Assembly: GCA_007570785.1 (NCBI GenBank)
Contig: ML661382.1
Location: 1,367,526-1,431,525, forward strand
Length of the DNA stretch: 64,000 bases
Origin: Antilocapra americana
Lineage: Eukaryota; Chordata; Mammalia; Artiodactyla; Antilocapridae
Direction of reading: 5' to 3'
The notes under the pieces were generated by a model. It made no database searches and was not told the DNA's origin. It worked only from the letters and a program-made list of their open reading frames with translations. Positions within the stretch are counted from its first letter, which is position 1, and the number at the start of each line of letters is the position of its first letter. Position numbers and translations under genes: made by a program. Positions 15,201 to 27,200 of the stretch are shown here, piece after piece.

Positions 15201-18200
15201 ATAGGGAATACAGGAGAGGGTGTAGATTGAGGGGTAAGAAGGCCACTTTAGTTTCAGATATTGTGAATCTGAAGAACCCACAGGGTATCAGAGGATAAAC
15301 CTCTAGTATGTATTCAGAAGTCCCTGATAGATTATTTATACCTCAAGTGGTTCCACTATAAGTTGTCCAGTGGCAGCTATATGTGTACATTTAGAATTTA
15401 TGAGAGAAATATGAAGTGATAGAGATTAGCATCGTAAAAACAATGACTGGATTATCTTACAAGGGTTCAAGGGCTTCTCAGCCTATAAAGGAGCCTTAGA
15501 GGAGTAAGAGGAAATTATGAAACCTCAGAGCCCAAGGGAGAACAGAATTCCAAAAAGAAGGCAATGAAGTCGAGTAAAGTAAGACATGGCTATTAACTTT
15601 GGCATGTTGGAAGTGTTTGGTGACTCTGGTGAAAAGTTGGGGAATGATGTCAGATTTAGAGGAATGGGGAGCTTGTGAGGTGAGGAAGATAGTGGTAGTG
15701 AAATTAGACTACTCTTCCTAGGAGCTTGTTGTGGGAAAGGAGAGAAATAATAGAGTCAATACTCAGAGGAGAATTTATGATCAAGAGAGAGGTTTTTTTT
15801 TTTTTTCTTAAAAGATCAAAGGGACTTAACTATGTTATGGACTACTGAGTCTCAAGGACCAAAAGGGAGAGAAAAATTGAGATCATGGGAGAAGGGTTGC
15901 AGAGGATGTAGAAGAGGATAAAATTCATCTGTGAGTAGAAAGTACAGACTTATATAGGAGTTGAGGCAGCCTTTCCTCTGAGGTCTGGGGAAAGGAGATT
16001 AGGGAAGGTATAGATACAGATAAATGTATCTTCTTCAGAAGTAAAGTCAAGTCAGAAATTGAGAGGATTAGTGCCCAGTGGTCTGTATATTCTTTTTGAA
16101 ATAGGTAAAGAAGTTGTTTGCTGAAAGTTAGAGTGGGTGCCAAGAGGATTGTCAGGAAGCACTGAAGTCCGGTAGTGGTTGGACCACGAGGACTTCTACA
16201 TGATTTTGGAATCCCCCAACTAGATAGACTTGGTCTGCATGTGGGATCAGAGAAGTCGAAGGGTTTGATTGATCTGCGGCCGGAGTCTAGTTAGTGAGGA
16301 GAGAGTGCAACGATAACAGTGAGGAATCATTTGAGAAGGTGGACTGTGTGTCTGGGCTTTAATGAGAAGAAGCTAAAGATAATAGATGGATTAAGAGAAA
16401 TGGGGAGGTCAAGGAAGGTTTGGGAAATCTCGGTAAAGCGACAGGTAGTTTTAAGATGAATCATAAGATTCAGTCTCAGAAACACAATGTATTGATAGAA
16501 TGGGAAAAGGTACTTGCAGAATTCACCAGATTCAAGAAAAGGATCTGAAGAAAATCTGGTAAAATACTAAAGTTTGGGAAAGTTTGGGTAATTAGGTAAT
16601 GAGCAAATGAGTTTGTTGTATTTTTCTCCTTTGTCTCTTAAAGATATTTCATTTTTAAAAGAGGAGAGATAATAAGAGTAAATAAAGAAAGCTAGCCAGG
16701 TAGGATTATAATCAGAAGTTATAATCAGATGGTAGATTCTTGAAGTTTAAAATGTCAAAAGTGGAATAATTTTAGAGGATGGCAGCATCCAAGTTTGGAT
16801 GAGCCTGAAGTGGCCTGGAGGCCATTTGGATTGGGAAGTTCGCTGGGCTACAGGTATAGGGTGTTACATAATTATTGGCATGAGCATTGACATCAGCAAG
16901 AATCTTGACTCAGTCTGAGACAGACAGGAAAACTATGAGCTAGATGCCAAAGTGTTCAGTGAGTATGGGAGACTGACCGGATGATCCATCGTAAACAGTG
17001 ACAAAGAAGAATACTATCCAAGGCAGAGACATCATTTTGAAACAATAGAGGAGATTTGGGGAAATGTCTTTCTCTAAAAGAGCTTTAATGCTTCATCTTC
17101 TAGGCTCTCAGAAAAAGAGAAAGAACAGATATCTGAGCAATTGAATGCCCTCAGTAAGACTTACCATGACCTTTGTGAAGGTTCAGCAAACCAGCTTCAG
17201 CAGCTCCAGAGCCAGCTGGCACAGCAGACAGAACAAAAGGTACTTTGAGTTTTTCTCTCCAGGTGTTGGACAGGTACCTTGGGAACAGTATGACTGCAGC
17301 TTTGCTGATTGAGAGTCATGATCACTAGCTTGCCATGACCAGTGTGACTTCATTTTTTAACCTCACCATAGCAGCCATTTGTCTTGTGTTTCTTTCCTGG
17401 GGTTCCATGATGTGTTGGTCAGTCAGAGTCACTAGACGGTGCATATGGCTAATCCTTTAGACCTGCTTCACCCTTGTGTCATCTTGCGTCCTATGGCAGA
17501 CCACAGTCAAGGAGAACCTGAGTTTTGTGTCATATCCCATCAGAAGGCAACATGGTTACTCTGTGGCATTGTCACTCAAAGGACAGCAGGGAGTTCTGAA
17601 TATTGGGAAGTAAAGGCCGTGGACCTCTTCCCCCCCCACCATACTTTTTTCCTCTATCTACTAAATAAATGAAAGATGTTAGCTGGACGCTAACACCAAA
17701 TTTCCAAAACAAACTGGTGGATTAGCTGCACTGACTGAGACGCTGGTTCCCCTTATCCATAGTCACCCCATCATGTGACATCTTGACCAGTTCCCACTGT
17801 GTTCATTGCCTGGAGCACATGGAAGTTGTTACGTTCCTGCTGGTTGTCCTGAGTTCTTTCTGGATACTTGTGTGTATATGTAAACTTACCATATTATATA
17901 CATGTGTCTCTGGGATATATATGTGTGTTTGCCTGCTTATTTCCTATGTTGTGAAGCAATGGCCAAATTCTGTGTGGCAAGCAGATTTGGTCTAGATAAT
18001 GCTCAAAATGATGTTTAGACAAAATATGCTTTTACTCTGATCCTGAAATTTGTATAGCAGGCGCTGGAGTTGTAAAGGCCTCAGTGTAGAACCGGCTGTA
18101 ATTTGCAGATTTCCAAAATGGGCATGCTGGTTTAGCACTCTGTTTGCAGGGTAACCCACTTCTAATGGCTTATTGCTTCACCACATACGGGAGTACATGA

Positions 18201-21200
18201 AGAGTTTTAACAAAATTGCTTGCTGAGAACATCCAGTTCTCGTTTTGAAAGGTTAAAAAAGGGGAGAAAGAAAGAAAGAAGGTCAAGCTGCTGAGCACCA
18301 CTACACTGAGCATGATGTGTCCCCTGTTACCGTTCGTGTGTTTCATGTGAAGTATTGTTCTGATTAACTGACATCCTTGCTTACAAGTTTAACTAACCCT
18401 TTGGAGTTTAAGCACAAATGCACAAAGGGAAAAGAGGACGACCTGTGTGGGGTTCTTTTTTGCAAAAAACAAACAGTCGCATGCTGGACGCTAACACCAA
18501 GCTTACACTGTGTGTGCGATACGGCTGAGCTGCTCCATAAGGCTCTCTCTCTTATCTGCCCAAGGCGCACCCTGCAACTCTGGTAAGTAGAGCCTTTTAT
18601 GTTTTCTTTCCTCCTCTCCCTCTATCATCTTCTGCTTGTGTAGGTCAGAATGCTCGTGTTTGGTGGGGCTGAAATGAATTTCTCTGGATCGTTTCCCAGC
18701 TCAGTGATTCTTGCCTGTTCTCCAATTATGAGGGTGTTAGAAGGAACAGTCTTTTCTCTTTGGCTAGGCTCTGGACCTTTTTTCAATACAAGCGTGTCTG
18801 AGAATCCATGAACTCACAGAAGAAATTAGACATCTCTCAAAGAATCTCTTTCTTTGTCATATTGTCTCCTTCTGAATATAGCTTTTATATGACTTTTGTA
18901 AATGGAATTTTTCATATATTTCAGAGTCACATACCACAGTGGGGTTTTCCTTTCAGTCCTTACAGACAAGATAGCTAGTAGATTCAGAAAACATACATTT
19001 ACCTTATACAAGTTAAACTCTACATGCTGGGTCAAAAAACAAAGGGAGGCTGAAGAATCACATAATATTTTAAATAGTGTGAAGAGTTCTCAGTTACTCC
19101 ATTATTTGAACAAACATAGTAAGATGAAGATGCAGCCCAGATCTGGTTCCTCGTTTGCTATCTATTCTCCATGTCTGATAGTATGCAGCTAATCCAGCTC
19201 GAAATTCTCAGGGCCTATTCTTAAAATCTGGGCAAAGTAGGTTAGTGATTTTAAGGATTTCCTTACTGTTTGTCAGTTTATTCATTTATTCATCAAATGT
19301 TTCTTGAACTGCTGGTACTAGGCCTAGACATCCAGTGGGCAAGGCATCTGCTTTTATGGAGCTGGCTTCTCACCGAGACAGAAATGAAGCGCATTATATG
19401 GGAGGCAAGGAGGTGACTGCCAGTTGCTTCAGTAAAATCTTCCATGGATAAGAGTTAAATAAGGACAAAGAAGTAATACTGATCAAAGAGGGACAGATAT
19501 AAGCACGTATGAAAGATAAAGATGCTGAACACTAACGAGGAAGTAGAAAGTTGAAGAGTGATGAAAGTGATGTGTTCTGAGTGGTGAAACACTTGAATGA
19601 TTTAACTTCTGAATAACATTCTGCCTTGAAAGGCTTCAAAGTAGGAATTCTTCAGAAACTATTTGGAGGCTTTTTTACGAGGATGATTTTGACGGTGTGT
19701 AAGGCTTGCCTTACCCTGCGTCCTTAGTACTGAACTCCTTTGTAAGATGCAACTCTGCTGTGCTTATCCTTCCTGTTTCCCTGGATCTGACTGGCGAGGG
19801 AGTACAGTAGCTTGAAATTTAGAGTCAGTCCTTGGTTTGATTCCGGAACTCACTTGTTTTGTGACCTTGGACAAGTTACCTAATCTCTGTGTACCTCATT
19901 TTCTTATCTGCAAACTAAAAATTAATTGCCTTCATAGGATTGTTTGGAGGATTAAATATCACTGCTTAGTAAATATACTAAGTGCCCATTAAATAGTAGC
20001 CATCATTGTGATGACTGTATTACCTGTTCTAGCCTGGACTAGAGGACAATTTGTTAGTGGTTTCAGAGTCAAGGGACCGTAGTCTGTTCCTTCCTTGACT
20101 TGCTGCTTCCAATTCCTAGAACTAATTTAACTCAGAGCTGTTGCCATGGCAAATGCTAGCATTGGCCACCAAAAGCGTGACCACCCTAGTTACTCAGCAC
20201 CTGCCTGAGTAACATACACAGAGCCATCTGCTGAGCTGCACAGCCGTTGTGTGGTTCTTGGGCTGCTTATATCTCTCTTCTGACCCCGTGGACCGATCCT
20301 GCTGAACTCATCAGCAGCAGGGAAGTGCTGCTTCAAGAGTCTTCTGTATGGATCGCAACCCTGAGAAGTTGTTATGTGAGGTCGAATTCTCACTTTGGGG
20401 GAACTGGTATGTCTATTAAGAGCCTTTTTGGTGATTTAGTCTTAGAAATAGCTGTCTCCTCCCTTTCATTGCTTGCTACTTTGTAGAGCTTGTCACTCAG
20501 ATATGCTTAATGCTACCATCCCTTGGGTACTCTGTAGACATCTGGCTATGTTACACATTCTTTAGATTAGAAAAAATCTTTTTTAATATTAACACTGCCA
20601 GGCTTCAGGATGTTTCCTACAGGCTGGGGCTCATCCCAAGCTGGGTTTTTCTTGTGGTTGGAATTTGGTATACTGTAGTTCTTTGAATGACTCCTTTCCA
20701 CAGTTGTGCTTCTCTGATGCAGTGTTCTTGTTCGTTTTTTCTTGTAGGGCTGCAGAGCAGTGGCTGGGGTGATTGACCTAGGCACAGTGGAGATATTTCC
20801 CATCTTCAGAGCAATGCAAAAGGGCCTCATTGACCAAGACACAGGCCTGGTACTCCTGGAATCCCAGGTTATCCTGTCTGGCCTCATTGCCCCTGAGACC
20901 TGTGAAAAGCTGTCTTTGGAGGAGGGCCTAGCCAGAAACCTCATTAATCCCCAGATGTACCAGCAGCTACAAGAGCTACAGGATGCCCTGTCCTTAATCA
21001 GCAGGCTCACTGAAAACAAAGGCCCTCTTTCTGTGGCGGAAGCAATTGAAAAGAAAATAATCAGTGAAAAACTTGGACTGAAAATCTTAGAAGCTCACCT
21101 GGCAACTGGAGGTTTCAGTCTCCCCAATGATGAGAACTGTATTAACCTAGAGGAGGCTTTTCACCAAGGCCTCATTTCTGCATGGCTTCACTCAGGGTTA

Positions 21201-24200
21201 GAGTCCTACCTGAGATCATCCAAGAACTTGATAGACCCAAACACAGCTGAGAAAATAGATTTACTGGATCTGATGCAGAGATGTATTGTCCACCAGGAAT
21301 CAGGATTGAAGTTGCTGCCTGTCAAGCAGTTGGCAGGGGGAATGGTGAGCCTGAAATCGGGCCGGAAGGTTAGCATTTTCCGTGCCGTTCAGGAGGGGCT
21401 GATAGATAGGCAGGTTACTGTCCGGCTGCTGGAAGCTCAGCTTTTTGCTGGAGGCATAGTAGATCCAAGAACAGGACACAGACTTACAGTGGGAGAGGCT
21501 GTGAGACATAACTTGATTGACCAAGATATGGCCTGTGCTCTCCTCATAAGGCAGCTCCAGACAGGAGGGATCATAGATACTGTCACCGGGCGTAGGCTGA
21601 CAGTGGATGAAGCAGTGAGCCGTGATCTGGTAACTGCTAAGATTGCCCTTGTGATTCTGGAGTCCCTTTGGTCATTCATGGGGTTGTTGTGGCCTGAGTC
21701 TGGAGAGATTCTCCCAATCACAGATGCCCTGGAACAAGGTATTGTGTCTACAGAGCTAGCTCATAAAATCCTTAGTGACCGACAGCATATTAAAGCCATA
21801 TTTCTACCAGCAACAACAGAGATTTGGTCCTGGGGAAAAGCAATTGAAAATGGTATGTTAGACAAAAGTCTTGCTAATAACTTGAAATCAGTTTGCATCC
21901 CCGATGTGATGCCCCACATGCAATTAGCGGACTCTTTAGAACGAGGCAAGTTGAACACAAACCCTGGAGCGGCGGGTGTGCTGAGCAGCACGGGCCACGC
22001 GGAGGGTGCCACAAGCCGGAACGAGAAGCTGCTGTTCCAGCTGATGACTCACAGCTATATTAACGTGAGGGATGGGCAGAGGCTGCTCCTGTTGGACAAT
22101 GAGCTGATAGAGGCACTAACAGCAAGAGGGGATCAAGCAGGTCCTCCAGAAGTGTTTGGAAGTGGGCGTCAGAGGCTAGAAGCTGCTGAGAAATTACAAG
22201 AAGCAGTGAATGTGAAAATGACAGAAACTTCCTGCGATGGGCTGACTGTGAGGTCACATGAGTTCCGGTTTTCTTCTCAAAACGAAGAAGATGCCCATCA
22301 GGCGAACTGCACTGAAGCAAAAGGCAAAAAGATCATTGTAGAAACAGAAGGCCCTTCTATAGAGAACCCCCAGATGGACCTGTTTGTAGGGCAACAAGAA
22401 GTGGGAAACCCAAATGTTGATACTTTGGAGGTCATACATAAAGTCAAATCAGAGTTTAAAAGACAGTTGTTTGGTACCGAAAAGGAAGACCAAAGAGAAG
22501 TGTCGACCAGAGAAAACGTCAATAGAGAATATCTCCTTACAGTACCTCCTGAGAAAGCGGAAGACGTGACTGTGGTGGAGGACAAAGACCTGCTTTATGT
22601 TGAGTCACTAAAAGAAGAAGGGCAGATTCTCAGAAAGACTTCCTTGATGTGTCAGAAAGGGCAAGCAAACACACTTGAAACTGAGTGTACTCTAGGTGAA
22701 ACCAGAAGACCTCACATGAAACCCCAAAGCAAAAAGTCACAATTTCAGGTCGAGAAAACTCTAGCTTTAGAATCGGAACTCAGGTCTGAAAAGGATAAGA
22801 ATATTCATTCTTTGGACAAGAAGAAAGCCTTAAGTAAGTCACCTTTCAGTAGGGATGACCGTCAACGAAGTCCAGAAAGTCACAGCATGGCAGGCGGTAA
22901 CAGGATGATGACACACAAGGAAGCTGATGGCAGAGAAACTTCCCTGCAGTGCAGTACTGCTTCCGAACTGCTTGAAGAGGCTACGCTGAATACATTAGCT
23001 GCACAGTTAGTACAGGGCGGTATCCTTCATGAACAGACGGGCCAAAAGCTCTTACTAAGTGAAGCAGTAGCCCAAGGCCTCGTGCCCAGTCACACTGCTG
23101 TGAAGCTTATGGGAAAGATGAACATGTTTCGGGGATTCTTTGACTCTCAGACCTGCGAGTCCTTGACGACTGAAGAAGTCATTGATGAAGGTCTGATGGA
23201 TGAGAAGTTGCTGCACAGTGTCCTCACGGCAGACAAAGCCATAAGTGGTGTCTTAGACCCTCGTAGCCACACACGGTGCTCTGTGAAAGAAGCAGTTGCC
23301 ATTGGACTTCTTGACACACAAACAGCCACCAGAATTTTAGAGGGGCAGGTGGTGACTGGTGGGATCATTGACCTGAAACGAGGCAAGAAGGTTTCAGTAA
23401 CTTTAGCCTCAAATCTTGGCTTGCTGGACAGTGCTGACCAGACAGAGCTTATAAATCTGGAGAAAGCTTCTAAAGGCAGAGATGCTGAAAACACAGTTAG
23501 GGAGAGATTAATTAGCTTGCAAATGGAAACAGCTGGAATTGTGGACCCTGACAGCAAAGCCCCTTTAACAGTCATGCAGTCCATTGACAGGGGACTTTTG
23601 GAGAGAGGTGAGGCCATTCAGTTGTTGACAAAGCAGGTGGTAGACGGAGGTATCATTCACCATATATCTGGAATGAGACTTTCCGTTGATAATGCCTTTA
23701 AACATGGCATCATTGATGAAGACTTAGCCAAGGAACTCAGAAAAGTTGAGACCTTAAGCCTCTGTCAGTTCTCTCATCCTGAAACAAAGGAAACTATTTC
23801 CCTCTCTGAAGCCATGAAATTAGATCTTGTAACCCCGGACTTGAAGAGAGAAATCCAAGAAATTCAGGCCTTCACTGGAAGCTTTGTAGATCTCATTTCT
23901 GGCCAGCAGTTGACCCTGGCAGAAGCTGAAAAGGAAGGACGCTTAACTAATAAAGCAACGCTGTCCTCAGAAATAATGAATGGGATTATAGATCCTGAGA
24001 GTTATAGAATTGTACCCTATTCAGAATTAGTAAAAAAGTGTAAAATTGATATTGAATCTGGACAAAGATACCTAGAAGTAATTCCCTTTTCAGACATTAA
24101 AGATGGAGCAAGTGGCAAAGTGCTTACACTGTCTCAAGCAATCAAGCTTGGAAAAGTAGACTTTGCAGCTACACTGAAAGTTCTGGAAGCCCAGGCAAAT

Positions 24201-27200
24201 GCTGGGGGAATCATAGACCCTGCCACAGGAAAAAGATTGACATTGGCATCAGCTTTGGAGCAGAAATTAGTAGATGAAAACATGGTCAGAATTATTGCAT
24301 CTCGTCAGGTGTTGGATGGAGGAATTATTGACATATTCAGTAATCAAAGAGTGACTTTGAAGGAAGCTATTGAGAAAAGACTTATCAGTCCTGAACTGGC
24401 AACTATAATCCAAGTAGATACATTTAAGTCCAGTGATCACCAGGCTCACATTGAAAAGCAAGATGGAATTGAAGTATGTGAAATAAAGAAGCAATTTCAA
24501 AGAAAGAAAATGTTAATTGCTCATAGTCAGCCCACTGAAATGAGTTGTGGTAAAAGAGAAAGTGAGAAATTATTTCAAACTGAAAACCAATCTGCACAAA
24601 AAAACATTAAGGTGAGAGTTTCTAATGGGGAGGAGTCAAAAAAGAGCAGGGAAATTTCATTAAAGGGATTGGAATGCAATGACCAAGATAAGAGATCTTC
24701 TCCAGGTGCTAAGGAATCTTTGAGTGTCATAATTCCTCGTGATGGTAAAGGAAAATCACTGGGCCAAGATTCAGAGACACCTCTTCAATCAGAAATTTGT
24801 GGTTTTAACCCCAAAGAGGTGGCTTACACAACCATGGAAAAAGATACAGACGAAGAGCAAGAAAAAATAGTACAAACAGAAATTATTTCTCATATGAAAC
24901 CATCTATATCAGGTCTAGATTCTAAAGAAGTAAGGGAAAACCAAGGAGGAATTATTTCAGAAGTGCAAGACTCAAATCATGAAACTTTAGACAAATTTGT
25001 AAGTCAGCAGGTTATACAGAAGCCAATGAAAATCTTGGAGAAGGGTAAGAGAGGGAAGAAGACTGTAGAAGAAAGCGTCAAGACCCGCAGACCAGCAGTT
25101 CTTTCAGAGGAAAAGCGGAATCAGGAATCTGCCGTTAGTGATGACCGTGACTCCGATGCAGAGAATCAGTGTCTGGAGATAACTGCACCTGAGAAGGGGA
25201 AGGAACCTGACAAGGGTCGGGGCTTTTCTGTTGGTGGTGAAACTGAAGACTCTTCTTCCCAGATGACACCCGAAGGAATTTCTGTAAGAAGTCAAGATGC
25301 TTTAACCTACTTCAACTCTAATCAAGTCAGTGAATCTCTAGAAATTGTTGTTGGGATCCAGAGTGAACTACTGTCCTCTTTGACCCCAAGGCCTGAAGGA
25401 CTGCACGACCAGGAACAGGTTGGAGGGGTCCAAGTTACAGACACAGCCCACATTTTCACAACAGACAAGTCTTTCCAAGGAACCACCGGACAGGAGACCA
25501 GTTATCATCAAGATTCTTGTGTTACTTTTAGCATTAGGCAAACCAAAGATCTGACTTTCTTATCTAATGAATATAAAGAAAAATCATACCAAGAAGTACC
25601 CTTTGACTCAACAAGCACTGTTAAATTGGAAGAAATTAGAGTAGATTCCACAGAAGTCAGTTATCTGGAATTCTCAGACAGAAAGGACCTTCATCCTCAG
25701 GACAACAAAAGGGATCGTGAACGTGGCAGAATTCTTGAGTCTAAAATAGTGACAACTCAGGAAACACCTGGAGAGGAATCTCTACGAATGTCAGACCTTA
25801 TAGTCAGAGGTGCGGAAGTAGGGTCCTTTGAAGGCACAGGGACTCAGAGAGTTCCCAGAGTCTCGGTGTCCCTTCTCCCAGAGAAAGTGTCAAGAGAGGT
25901 GTCTCAAAAAGAGAGGACAGGACGACAGGATGCCACCGTTAGTCCTCTTCCAGACACCAGTGAAGAGGAGATGGTGCCCCCAGTATCACGCCCCACAATG
26001 ACGACGGATGAGAAGACACCACAGGAGAAGCCCAGAGAGAGCCCTGGCAGCAAACAGACCCCCTTGATGACTGTACCAGGGGGAGCGAGTGTGGACCCGG
26101 AGCCCCTCAGAACTGCTACAGTAAGTTCCCCAGTGGTGCACTTGTGTGTGTCCTTGTTATGGCTAATTTCATGCTAAAACTCTTGATATGGTATGATTAA
26201 TTGTATATATACATCTACTTAAGGACATTAGAGGATTCTCCAAGATATAACTTAGTTTATTGTCATCTATTTGTAACATAGTTGTTGGAAAATTAGGTAG
26301 TAGCCCTGAATGTCTTTGTGAAATTTGCAGGGGTAGCATTGAAGCTAAGTTAAAATACTGAGGCTGTGGTACCCGAAGTCAGAAGAGGTTTTTGCTGAAA
26401 TGATGCTTATAGATTGATAATTTTGAGCTTGTGCTCCCTGAGGAAATTAATGAATTGGGTTTTTGTCTATTGATTTGAGATAGTTTAGGTAAAATAAAAT
26501 AATTTATTTCATTCCATGTAATGTATAGTAAAAATTTCTGTTCTGTTCTATGAACCTGCCTGCTTTAAAGGCAGACTTAAAGGAGAATGTCAGATTTGAG
26601 TGAGTTTTCTTTTTGGCTCCACAGAATGTATTTACCCGGCAGCTCTGCCTAGAACATGATGAGAAGTTGGTATCCTATCTGTCTCTTTTACGTGACATTG
26701 AAATGAGGACCAAGCAGATTCAACCTCTAGATCTCAGCTTGGCAGAGCTACAGGATCTGCTGTGTCAGGCCAAGGTAGGTTCCCAGAGACTTCCTCCAGG
26801 CCCTTCAGCTTGGGAAAAGTACAGGAAACACCACCAGAGAAGCACCTGAAGGAAGAAAAACATGTTCAAAAGCACTGCTTTTTAATGGACAAAAAGTAGA
26901 TTGGAAAAACTATAATTAGAGATCTGTGAAGAACAGCATGGGGTACTAGTCTCACAGAAACCAAAGCATAAGAGACTCATGGGAGTATTAGAGACAGTGG
27001 GCAGTATTAGATGCTGGTTAGCAGTATTAGATACAGTAAGGGGACTGAGTACAGTAAAGACTAAAAGTGGGATTCAGTGCCTGAGAGTCACCGGGCACTT
27101 TGGTAAGAACACTTACAGTCGAGTGGTAGGATATAAACCAGGTTGCAATGAGAACTGGAGAAGGCAATGGTAATACTCTCCAGCACTCTTGCCTGGAAAA

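Noticed and set aside
20100..20480. Alternative promoter and first exon just before the giant exon
   Set aside because: No CpG-rich core, no convincing start codon plus donor; only short open frames on both strands.
20567..21019. 150-residue open frame on the minus strand opposite the start of the giant exon
   Set aside because: It overlaps a clear MACF1 coding exon and follows from its codon pattern; no minus-strand gene signals were seen.
20748..26120. The giant exon as DST (dystonin) or plectin instead of MACF1
   Set aside because: Repeat cores are shared by all plakins, but the flanking exons match remembered MACF1 residue for residue over long stretches.
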